From SZAS-7 sp964514655 (lineage in GTDB: Bacteria; Chlamydiota; Chlamydiia; Chlamydiales; FEN-1388): 64,000 nucleotides of DNA. Location of the stretch: NCBI GenBank assembly GCA_964514655.1, contig CAZEQY010000013.1, positions 20,954-84,953 on the forward strand, given 5' to 3'. The position numbers and the translations under genes were made by a program. The notes below the pieces were generated by a model, which ran no database searches, was not told where the DNA came from, and worked only from the letters and a program-made list of their open reading frames with translations. Below are positions 34,405-42,900 of the stretch, piece by piece; within the stretch, counting starts at the first letter, position 1, and the number at the start of each line of letters is the position of its first letter.

Positions 34405-35616
34405 TTACTCCTTAGTACTATCAAGTAATTCTACTATTTTAGCGTACACATCCTTACCGTAGAATTCGCCGCCAAAGGAGAGGGCGGATTCGTTGGTTTT
34501 GGCATGCATAGCTTCGGGCAATAGGATATAGCCGTGGGCGTCGTTTACAAGGCCAAAAATTGAAAGGTCCGAAAAGCCAAGTTTTGCAGCTTCATTTTTT
34601 AGTAGCGTGTTGTAGATGCAGCTTAGCTCGCCAGGCACAAGCACAAATAGATGCTTTTGGTTTATCACTACAAGACCAAGCTCAGTCGGATATGTTTCTA
34701 GAGGCACCTGTAGCCCATATGGCGTAGTCTTTGGAGTAAAGCTATAGCTATGGCTCTTTGTCCGAATGTCTATTTGGTCTGATACATCTATCTTGCTCCA
34801 GAGATTGACAACGGCATTTGCTAAGGTTGATCTAATTGATGGGCTTGCAGGATCCGGTATAATCTCAGCTTGCGCTCCATTAAAGTAGAGGCAAGGAACA
34901 TCGGTGCCTAGCAAGGCATTTAGCTCGCCACGTACACAGCCAACAAAATCGCTTGAAAAAAGCATATTGTCAGCTCCAAGAACCGTTGGATGCAGGGCAA
35001 AGTTAACAACTACAGCAAGTGGTGAGCCATCTTTTTTTGTTACCTTTATCACTGCTAGGTCATTTTCAAGTGTGTAGTGCTCCGGCCACTTGGCTCGATA
35101 AAGCGAAAGGCCTTCTACCTTAGTATAGCCAATACCCATGGAGGCAGGTTCTTGCTTAGCAGCAGCCTGAAGTATAGATTGTGCGATCCTATCTACGTAC
35201 ATTGTAGCAATAGTTTCATTATACGGCCCTGCAAGTAGCTCGCCAATACCGGGGATATCCATAAAGGCTCCCCCGCCAGAATGCGTATGCGTAGAGCCAA
35301 TAATAAAAGCAGCATCTGCAAGATTTGGCGCGCTATTTATAACTTGATTTTTGATACGCTGGATCAGTTTATAAGGCAGGCCCAAGTTATCAACGCTGCA
35401 AAATATAATTTTTTTATTACCAGTATCGACTACCATAGAAACAGCATACAATGGATCTCTAACCCCCTGCATACCGGCGCCTAGTCGCTTTTCATAACCG
35501 GCTGACGGTGTACCAACAGGCGGAGTAATATCTGAACGATCCACCCCAACCAGAAGATCGGCAAATGAATATACCGGCAGAACAATCGAAATAATAATTA
35601 ATAACAAATAACGCAT
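34405..35616 (-). CDS. Secreted neutral/alkaline ceramidase-like protein
   Basis: A 403-residue protein with a signal peptide (MRYLLLIIISIVLPVYSFAD). It follows the N-terminal catalytic domain of neutral ceramidases: VGVDRSDITPPVGTPSAGYE, GVRDPLYAVSMVV, IIGSTHTHSGGGAFMD (zinc His residues), VNFALHPTVLGADNMLFSSD and CLYFNGAQAEIIPDP. Known enzymes are about 650-700 residues and add a C-terminal Ig-like domain, which is missing here. Many bacterial relatives of this length are of unknown substrate. If active on ceramide it would release sphingosine, relevant to organisms that live on host sphingolipids. It converges with the antiporter with only 4 bases between stops. Confidence 0.8.
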   Translation of the reverse strand: MRYLLLIIISIVLPVYSFADLLVGVDRSDITPPVGTPSAGYEKRLGAGMQGVRDPLYAVSMVVDTGNKKIIFCSVDNLGLPYKLIQRIKNQVINSAPNLADAAFIIGSTHTHSGGGAFMDIPGIGELLAGPYNETIATMYVDRIAQSILQAAAKQEPASMGIGYTKVEGLSLYRAKWPEHYTLENDLAVIKVTKKDGSPLAVVVNFALHPTVLGADNMLFSSDFVGCVRGELNALLGTDVPCLYFNGAQAEIIPDPASPSIRSTLANAVVNLWSKIDVSDQIDIRTKSHSYSFTPKTTPYGLQVPLETYPTELGLVVINQKHLFVLVPGELSCIYNTLLKNEAAKLGFSDLSIFGLVNDAHGYILLPEAMHAKTNESALSFGGEFYGKDVYAKIVELLDSTKE

Positions 35617-35720
35617 GCAACCAGTATACCAAAACGCTCGATATTAGCGCTTTAATTATAAGTGCTTTTCATTTAAGAGGATGGAGGATTATAGTAACCA
35701 GAAAGATAATGGAGGGTTAT

Positions 35721-36116
35721 ATGCAATCACTAAATACTTTATATGACAATTTTGGACAAGGCGTTCTTTCTCTTACAAGAACAATTGCCCCGCAAATAGC
35801 TCAAGCTATTCCTAGAGATATTAGAGGCACTATTTCGCACTTTTTTCCTGTCGCTGTTGGCGTGTCGGCACTTGGCACACTTTTACAGAGCTTTTCGTGG
35901 ATGCCTACAACGGCCTCTACAGCGTACCTCTCCACGCTAAATTCTACACGCATTCGCGAACAGGGGCAGTATGACCGAATAGCCGGTGTTTTTGCCTTTC
36001 ACGTAGCTTCAGGAGCCTATAATCTTGTAAACCTCAATGTTGTTGGCTTGGCAGTTGATGCGGCAGCTGTTGTACATTGTGCCCATATCCTGGATGAGGC
36101 AGGATACCACCGATGA
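35721..36116 (+). CDS. Small hydrophobic protein coupled to kynB (131 aa)
   Basis: Unknown. It has hydrophobic segments at HFFPVAVGVSALGTLLQSF, IAGVFAFHVASGAYNLVNL and VVGLAVDAAAVVHCAHILD. The layout loosely recalls the hydrophobic proteins at 51692, 52269 and 63078, but I cannot align them with confidence. The ATG at 35721 is chosen because GGAGGG lies 5 bases upstream; an in-frame ATG at 35709 overlaps that ribosome site. The stop overlaps the kynB start as ATGA, so the two are translated together. Confidence 0.65.
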   Translation: MQSLNTLYDNFGQGVLSLTRTIAPQIAQAIPRDIRGTISHFFPVAVGVSALGTLLQSFSWMPTTASTAYLSTLNSTRIREQGQYDRIAGVFAFHVASGAYNLVNLNVVGLAVDAAAVVHCAHILDEAGYHR

Positions 36117-36739
36117 TCTATGACATCACTCCCCTTGTTTCAAAAGATTTACCGGTGTGGCCAGGTAGCGACCATTTTGCCCGTACCATTGCGTGCGACA
36201 TGCATGATGGTAGCCTATTTACTGCATCTAGCATTTCGGGAACATGTCACCTTGGCGCGCACGTAGATGCGCCTTCTCATTACAGCATGGATGGCGAAGC
36301 CATCCATGAACGGGCATTGGACTTTTTTATTGGCAAATGCCAGGTAATACGTATAGCTGTAGCTAAACATAGCTACATAGAAGTAGCAGATCTACCAAAG
36401 ATTGAAGCCCCGCGCGTGCTTTTTGCCACAAATACGTTTGACTATAGCATAAGCTCATTTCAGACAGACTATGCTGCGATAGGCCCCAAGCTTATGCAGC
36501 ATCTTGCTGATGCAGGTGTAATTACGGTAGGTATTGACACACCAAGCGTTGACTTTTGTGATAAAGATACGGCAGCATCACACCACGTAGCTCGCGACAA
36601 CAACATAACTTTGCTAGAAGGAATAGACCTAAAAGGCGTGCCTGAGGGAATATACGAGCTTATAGCCCTCCCTTTAAAGCTTAAAGACTGCGACGCAAGC
36701 CCCGTTCGGGCAATACTTCGCACAAGTAGCCGAGATTAG
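36113..36739 (+). CDS. kynB: Kynurenine formamidase (arylformamidase)
   Basis: A 208-residue metal-dependent cyclase-family enzyme that hydrolyses N-formylkynurenine to kynurenine and formate. The metal-site motif is CHLGAHVDAPSHY (about residues 43-55). The diagnostic C-terminal stretch is also present: VGIDTPSVDFCDKDTAASHH, then GIYELIALPLKLKDCDASPV, which closely follows bacterial KynB. Host cells make formylkynurenine when they degrade tryptophan to starve chlamydiae, so the enzyme could feed a kynurenine-to-tryptophan recycling route as known for kynU in some Chlamydia. Partner genes are not in this window. It overlaps the preceding gene by 4 bases. Confidence 0.88.
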   Translation: MIYDITPLVSKDLPVWPGSDHFARTIACDMHDGSLFTASSISGTCHLGAHVDAPSHYSMDGEAIHERALDFFIGKCQVIRIAVAKHSYIEVADLPKIEAPRVLFATNTFDYSISSFQTDYAAIGPKLMQHLADAGVITVGIDTPSVDFCDKDTAASHHVARDNNITLLEGIDLKGVPEGIYELIALPLKLKDCDASPVRAILRTSSRD

Positions 36740-36803
36740 CTGTCTATTCTCCGCATATGCGTTGTCAGCTGTCCTTTCTGTCCCATGTCGCTTTCTCATG
36801 GAA

Positions 36804-36832
36804 TTGCCATAAATACATATATCTAATATAAT
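36804..36832 (+). promoter_or_regulatory. Putative promoter for the GNAT-EEP fusion gene
   Basis: TTGCCA (36804-36809), a 17-base spacer and consensus TATAAT (36827-36832). The predicted transcript would start only a few bases before the ATG at 36845, so the mRNA would be nearly leaderless. Confidence 0.6.
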
Positions 36833-36844
36833 AATGTAAATTTA

Positions 36845-38410
36845 ATGGTATTTATGAGGCTATTTAGGTTAATTTTATTATTTTGCGCAATACTTCGACT
36901 TGATGCAACATGTATTATTAAAGAAAACCAGGGATCATATGCCCAAGAGCATTACAAAGAAATGTGGGAGCTCTGTAATGTCGTATATTCAGAATACCCT
37001 TACATGTATACAGCTGCAGAAAAAGAGTATGCATATACATACTACCTGGATTCCTTGGCAATCTCGCAAGGCTCTAAAATTGTGTGCATCTTCGATAAAG
37101 AAAAACTTGTTGGCTTTGCTACCGGCATCCGCATGAGCGACTATAAAGCTGCTCACTACAAAGCACCTATAAGCGACCCCGCAGCTTTTTTTTACATTGC
37201 CGATCTGGTGCTCTTGCCAGAGTATCGTGGTAATGGCTTGGAATATGCAATGGTACAAGCTTTAGAAGCGCATGCAAGACTCGATTCAAGCTACAAGCAA
37301 ATAGCCTACCTGCTAATTAACGAAGCCGAGCGCACAAAATACCGCAAGCCAGCACATGTATACAGCCCCTACTTTGCCCCTTTTTGGGAAGAGCGCGGCT
37401 ACAAAGTTTCTAACGTCTGCTTTGTGACTAACTTTGAAATTGTTGGCGAAACTAGCGACACGCCCCACATAATGACGTACGTGACGAAAGAGCTTGCAGT
37501 AGCAGTTGATGAAGCCCTAAAGCTAGAGACATATAAAAAAAATGCCTATAAATACAGCAAAAATCAGCTTCAGGAGATAGAACAGGCTCTCTTGCACCCG
37601 CAGCAAGAGCGCCAGCGCCTTGTAAGCTTTAATATGCTGGTAAACGACCGTGATAGCACGCACTGGAAAGAAGAGCATAGGTGGGTAAAGCGCCTGCCCC
37701 GTATAGTCTCTCTCATTGACCAGATGCACCCACATATTATTGCGGCCCAAGAGCTACTTCCAAGCCAGCTGGATGATGTAGTAGAGAAAATTGGCGATAC
37801 ATACAACTATTACGGGAAAAGCCGACCGTCTAATGGGGAATACACGGGCATTTTTTACAAAACCGATCGCTACAAATTACTAGAAGCAACCTCCCTAGAT
37901 ATCCCCGAAACCCAAAATTGCCTTGTCATGGTGGCGCTGCAAGATACTATTTCGCAAAAAGCATTTGCTGTCTTTACCATACACTTTGCCTGGGACATAA
38001 ACACCCGTGAAAAAGAAGCCAGCATAACCTCGCAAACAATAGACGAATATGTTGCCACACACTCCATACCAGTGTTCTTAGCAGGGGATCTCAACACATT
38101 TCCCCATAGGCAAGATGAAGACTATCCCTGCTTTGATGGCGACTACATCAACCGCATCTTAACCAAAAAAACGCTTACAGATGCTCGTTCACTTGCCTTG
38201 TGCGGCCATTTTGGCCCCATTTCTACATTTACAAATGCCCCGGGAGACAAAGCTCCCTTTACGGGAACTGGATCCCCAGGAGTATTCTTGGATCACATTT
38301 ATGTTTCAGACGGCATTACAGTGCTTACGCATGCCGTACAAGATGCTAAAGTAGATGGCCACTTTGCATCAGATCATATGCCGGTATTTATCGATTACGT
38401 TCTTCATTAG
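36845..38410 (+). CDS. GNAT acetyltransferase - EEP nuclease/phosphatase fusion, exported
   Basis: A 521-residue protein with an N-terminal signal-like segment (FMRLFRLILLFCAILRLDA). Residues about 30-205 resemble GNAT acetyltransferases: KLVGFATGIRM, then FYIADLVLLPEYRGNGLEYA with the RGxG/GNG acetyl-CoA loop. Residues about 255-521 form an endonuclease/exonuclease/phosphatase domain: SFNML, IIAAQEL (catalytic Glu), YTGIFYKTDRY, FLAGDLNTFPH (GDLN), and the terminal DGHFASDHMPVFIDY with the SDH triad. This fusion is unusual. The second half may cleave phosphodiesters or phosphoinositides outside the cytosol. Start is ATG 36845 or 36854; neither has a ribosome site, consistent with a leaderless message. 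Confidence 0.82.
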   Translation: MVFMRLFRLILLFCAILRLDATCIIKENQGSYAQEHYKEMWELCNVVYSEYPYMYTAAEKEYAYTYYLDSLAISQGSKIVCIFDKEKLVGFATGIRMSDYKAAHYKAPISDPAAFFYIADLVLLPEYRGNGLEYAMVQALEAHARLDSSYKQIAYLLINEAERTKYRKPAHVYSPYFAPFWEERGYKVSNVCFVTNFEIVGETSDTPHIMTYVTKELAVAVDEALKLETYKKNAYKYSKNQLQEIEQALLHPQQERQRLVSFNMLVNDRDSTHWKEEHRWVKRLPRIVSLIDQMHPHIIAAQELLPSQLDDVVEKIGDTYNYYGKSRPSNGEYTGIFYKTDRYKLLEATSLDIPETQNCLVMVALQDTISQKAFAVFTIHFAWDINTREKEASITSQTIDEYVATHSIPVFLAGDLNTFPHRQDEDYPCFDGDYINRILTKKTLTDARSLALCGHFGPISTFTNAPGDKAPFTGTGSPGVFLDHIYVSDGITVLTHAVQDAKVDGHFASDHMPVFIDYVLH

Positions 38411-38507
38411 CATCAGCTGCTTGATGTAATAACATCCCCGATACTTGTAAAAAGGTAACTTTTCACCAATTTTTATCTCTATCAAACTAAGGCAATCGTA
38501 CTTAAAA

Positions 38508-39143
38508 TCACCTTTCACTTATGGCAACCCTTGATAGGTAAGGGACTTTCGCCTCTAAAGTTTTAAAATATTCTTCTCGGGTACTTTTCAAAAAGTTTTG
38601 CGGTATATCAATCTTACCGGACATTTCTTCTTCCACCTCTGAATACCAACCTCCTTCACCCCAAACAATATAAACAATGTAAGTCCTACCTCTAACAGAT
38701 TCAGGAGAGCACACCGATGCCGAACCAAATAGCCTATTTCCAGATTTCAATAATGGCTCTACCAACGGGCTAATAAATAGGTTTTGAGGCCCAGATTCAT
38801 CATGCGGCTTAAGCCAATCATAGGTAGACACTGGGATAGGCAAAGGATCATTACGTTCTGGAAAGTCCATATTCCAAAGCACTACGGTCCATTTAATATC
38901 CCTTGCAATGACAGTCGATTGGTTAACTAAAATCAATGCTGGTGACTTTGGGTATACAAAACGCATAGCAAGATCAGGCTGTTCTTGAGCAACACGTTCA
39001 GAATTGCCATTTATATACGTCATATTGACAACTTTATTATTATCCCCTGTAATAATATTGGTACTACTAGTACCACTCCTTGTCCAAGAAAAGAAATTTT
39101 TTACCCACACAAATACCTTACATAACCCTTCAAACATTCTCAT
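38508..39143 (-). CDS. Hypothetical protein (211 aa)
   Basis: Not recognised. An N-terminal amphipathic/aromatic stretch (MFEGLCKVFVWVKNFFSW) may touch the membrane. It is followed by TNIITGDNNKVVNMTYING, a G-D-N-N pattern often seen in short beta-turn linkers. The rest is beta-rich with many aromatic residues (IVYIVWGEGGWYSEVEEEM). The gene is isolated, with repeat-rich DNA upstream. Start uncertain: ATG 39143, ATG 39137 or a GTG at 39149. Confidence 0.6.
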   Translation of the reverse strand: MRMFEGLCKVFVWVKNFFSWTRSGTSSTNIITGDNNKVVNMTYINGNSERVAQEQPDLAMRFVYPKSPALILVNQSTVIARDIKWTVVLWNMDFPERNDPLPIPVSTYDWLKPHDESGPQNLFISPLVEPLLKSGNRLFGSASVCSPESVRGRTYIVYIVWGEGGWYSEVEEEMSGKIDIPQNFLKSTREEYFKTLEAKVPYLSRVAISER

Positions 39144-39399
39144 TCTCACTTATTTATTATCATGCACTGATGTTATTGGTACTAGTAAAACACAACATAT
39201 TTACAGCAGCAAAACTAATTATGTAATTTTGCAACACTTCTCTTTGCTTTCCATCAGAAAGTTATATCAATGAGATAAGTTTTTTAGCAATTGCCTATTT
39301 CGCCAGCCAAGAAATAATAACCAGCTTAGCATCATAGATATTACTCTACAGCAACGTTGTAAATTCACTTGCCAGATTCCCGCCTTTGTTAACGGTTGG

Positions 39400-39455
39400 G
39401 GCCGAGGCTGCGATGTACGATTCGTGACAAAGAATCGCACATCGCAGCCTCGGCC
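39400..39455. repeat. 24-bp near-perfect inverted repeat
   Basis: GGCCGAGGCTGCGATGTACG-ATTC (39400-39423) pairs with 39432-39455 across an 8-base loop with a single mismatch. No T-run follows. It lies alone in noncoding DNA 250 bp upstream of hypothetical gene 38508 and could be an unrelated palindromic repeat. Confidence 0.8.
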
Positions 39456-39521
39456 TATAGTGAAGAGAATGGGGTTAAAAACCCACCGCTTCACCCTCTA
39501 AAATTCCCCCCAGAAATTGTT

Positions 39522-39753
39522 CTGTTTTTCCAGCGGCAGCTGGAGCACTGCTTTAGCCCAGCGTGAAATGGAAGGCCTGTTAGGCCTGAAACAGAACGTA
39601 GGGTTACGACGCATCCCGCCCCTGTTTTGTTTCGCAGCTGCCGCTGCTCCCCGTGCGGTGTTTGTGTTGAATCCCCACGTTCCATTACAACCCTACCGGG
39701 TTTTCATTTCACGCGGGGCTAAAGCAGTGCTCCAGCTACCGCTGGAAAAACAG
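39522..39753. repeat. TTCCAG-type element with long terminal inverted repeats (copy 1)
   Basis: The left arm begins CTGTTTTTCCAGCGGCAGCT then GGAGCACTGCTTTAGCCCAG. The right arm is the same sequence inverted with few changes, ending GGGGCTAAAGCAGTGCTCCA then GCTACCGCTGGAAAAACAG. The core contains degenerate palindromes and no convincing ORF. It matches the copy at 50451-50660 over the arms. MITE-like in structure. Confidence 0.8.
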
Positions 39754-39769
39754 GGCAGTATTTAGCAGG

Positions 39770-39897
39770 TAAAATTTGCCAATAATCAATTCGAAAATCG
39801 CCGATTCTTTTCACCTTAGCCCCAACCCTATTCATAATCTCTGCATATTCGTGTCGCTTTTGCCTAGTATTGCCAGAATTAGGCTTACACCCTTAAG
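39770..39897 (-). pseudogene. Possible coding remnant upstream of uvrA
   Basis: One minus-strand frame reads CKPNSGNTRQKRHEYAEIMN then RVGAKVKRIGDFRIDYWQIL, which has protein-like composition. It begins after a stop without an ATG and runs into the repeat element. No family recognised. It could be chance, but together with the 22-bp duplicated sequence next to it (39902-39923) it suggests decayed DNA. Confidence 0.25.
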
Positions 39898-39901
39898 GCA
39901 A

Positions 39902-39923
39902 GTTCGGGCAATACTTCGCACAA
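39902..39923. repeat. 22-bp exact duplicate of the kynB 3' end
   Basis: The 22 bases beginning GTTCGGGCAATACTTCGCAC at 39902 also occur at 36704-36725 inside the end of kynB. The copy here lies 56 bp before the uvrA start codon. Origin unknown. Confidence 0.6.
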
Positions 39924-39978
39924 TATCATAGTATTTTTCTCGTTTTATTAGGGAAGATTGTCTATTATATCTACCTTT

Positions 39979-42900
39979 ATGAAAAAAGAATTGTCAGAAA
40001 ATTTTGAGCAAAATATTTGGCTGCAGAATGTGCGTGTGCACAATCTTAAGTCAGTATCACTTGAACTTGAGCCTCATCTGCTTATCTGCTTTACAGGTGT
40101 GTCTGGCTCAGGAAAGTCCTCATGTGCCTTTGACACCATCTACATTGAGGGCCAAAGACGCTATGTAGAATCGCTCTCGCAGCATGTACGCCGATTTTTG
40201 GGTGAGCTGCCAAAGCCTGATCTAGACTTTGCAAGTGGCCTTACGCCTACTATCTCAATAGAACAAAAGACAGCCGGCAAAAACCCGCGCTCTACAGTTG
40301 GCACCATAACAGAAATATATGACTATATGCGCGTACTGTGGGCTAGAGCCGGCCTTGCTTTCTGCCCGGTAAGCGGCGAGCCCGTCAGGCCTCGCTCGCA
40401 AGAAGAACTTGTAGAAGCAGCCCTACTGCGCCCAGAGGGCGAACGTCTCATCATACTTGCTCCCTATGCGCGCAATAAAAAGGGCGAATTTAAAGATGAC
40501 CTTGAGGATATTGCCAAAAAGGGTTTTACACGAGTTCGAATAGATGGCACCTTTTATCAACTATCAGACGACATATCCCTAGATAAATCAGCTTCTCACG
40601 ATCTAGACATCGTTATAGACCGATTAAGCATAAGCAAAAACGATAAGACTCGCCTTACAGAATCACTTATGGCAGCACTTGAACTTGGCGATGGCATGTG
40701 CATTCTCTATGACCCGGACTCGCACGAGGAAGAACTACTTTCTACAAAGGCATACTCACCAAAGTCAGGGCTTTCATACCCACCACTAGACCCTCAAGAC
40801 TTTTCATTTAACAGCCCAGCAGGGATGTGTCCAGATTGTCAGGGCCTTGGCGAAAAGCATGAATTTAACCTCGACCTTATCATCGACCCCAAAAAAAGCA
40901 TCGCTGAAGACTGCTGCTCAATAGCAAGCTCATACTCTACCGTCCGCTACGGCAATATCTACGACAACCTTGCACGGCTATTTAACTTTAGCGTCAACAC
41001 ACCATGGGAAGAGCTCTCAAAAGAGGCAAAGCAGATATTTTTGAGGGGCACACCAAAGAAATGGACGCGCATGTACTTTGTGCACCCAGAAACAGGTGCA
41101 ACATGGCAAGATACTATCCGCTGGCAAGGATGCCTCCAAGAAGCCTACTTACGCTTTCAAGAAGCAAAAAGCGACCTCTACAAGCGCCGTATGGAGCGCT
41201 TGATGCACAAGGCCACATGCCCAAGCTGTCAAGGCGCCCGCATACGTCCCTACCCTGCTGCTACGCTCTTTAACAAAAAACAGATACATCAAGTCACCCA
41301 CATGACTATTGGAGATGCTTTACAGTTTTTTGAAGGCGTGTCACTAACAAAAAGTGAAAAGATCATCGCCCAAGAGCTTGTTAAAGAAATTGCAGAACGG
41401 TTGCGCTTTTTAGTAAACGTAGGTCTTGAATACATACAGCTAGACCGCATAGCGCCAACACTTTCTGGCGGTGAATCTCAGCGCGTACGTCTTGCCTCAC
41501 AGATAGGCTCAGGCCTTGTTGGCGTAACGTACATCCTCGATGAGCCATCAATTGGCTTGCACCCGCGCGACAACAAAAAGCTTATCACCTCGCTAAAAGC
41601 CCTACGCGACAAGGGTAACCGCGTCATTGTAGTAGAACATGACGAAGAGACGATACGAGAAGCTGACCAAGTTGTAGACTTTGGCCCAAAAGCCGGCTTT
41701 CAAGGCGGAACGGTAGTCTACAAAGGCAACGTAAAGGGTTTACTTGCGTGCAAAGAGTCTTTAACAGGTGCCTACCTTTCTAAACGCCTCAGCATCGCGA
41801 TACCAAAAAAGCGTCGCAAAGTAACAGATGCAAAAATAGCGCTTATAGGAGCATCGCACAATAACCTCAAAAATGTAGATGTTCAAATCCCTCTTGGCTG
41901 CTTTATCGGCGTAACGGGAGTTTCAGGATCCGGTAAGTCATCCCTCTTTTTAGAGACCCTCTATCCTGCTATAAGCAACAAGATAATGAATACAGAGCTT
42001 ACAGAAGGTACATACAAAGACATACAAGGCCTTGAGCATATTGACAAAGTGATTGAAATTGACCAATCTCCAATAGGCCGCACTCCTCGTTCTAATCCTG
42101 CTACATACGTAAAGCTCTTTGATGATATACGCGCCCTTTTTGCAAAGCTGCCGCTTAGCAAAGCAAAAGGCTATACAGCCGGCCGCTTTAGCTTTAACGT
42201 AAAAGAGGGTTCTTGTTCTGAATGCCACGGCATCGGCCAGATAAAGCTAGATATGGACTTTTTAGAAGATTCATGGATAGACTGCCCGGTATGCCAAGGC
42301 AAACGCTTTGACGCAGACACTCTAGAAGTGCGCTACAAAGAAAAAAATATCCAAGACGTGCTAGAGATGGATGTAAAAGAGGCAAAAGAACTCTTTATTA
42401 ACATCCCCCACATCGAACATAAACTCGAAATGCTCGAGCGCGTTGGCCTTGACTACCTAAAGCTCGGCCAGCCATCTACAACACTATCCGGAGGCGAAGC
42501 GCAGCGGATAAAACTTGTGCGCGAACTATCGCGCCCAGACACCGGCAAGACACTCTATATCCTCGACGAGCCAACAACGGGCCTACACTTTCATGATATG
42601 AACCATCTTATCGAGGTTCTTCAGGCCCTTGTACAAAAAGGTAATACGGTGCTAGTCATCGAACACAATATCGACCTTATCAAAACATGCGACTGGCTTA
42701 TTGAGATGGGACCAGAAAGTGGCGATAAGGGCGGTGAAATTATGGCAACAGGCACGCCCGAACAGCTTGCTAAGACAGAATGCCCCACCGGTCTTATCCT
42801 AAAACCCCTACTATATGGTGATGAAAAACTAGCTTCAGCATCAAAGAAAAGCAAGCCATACAAGGCATCTAGCGCGATACACGTTGTCGGTGCCGCACAA

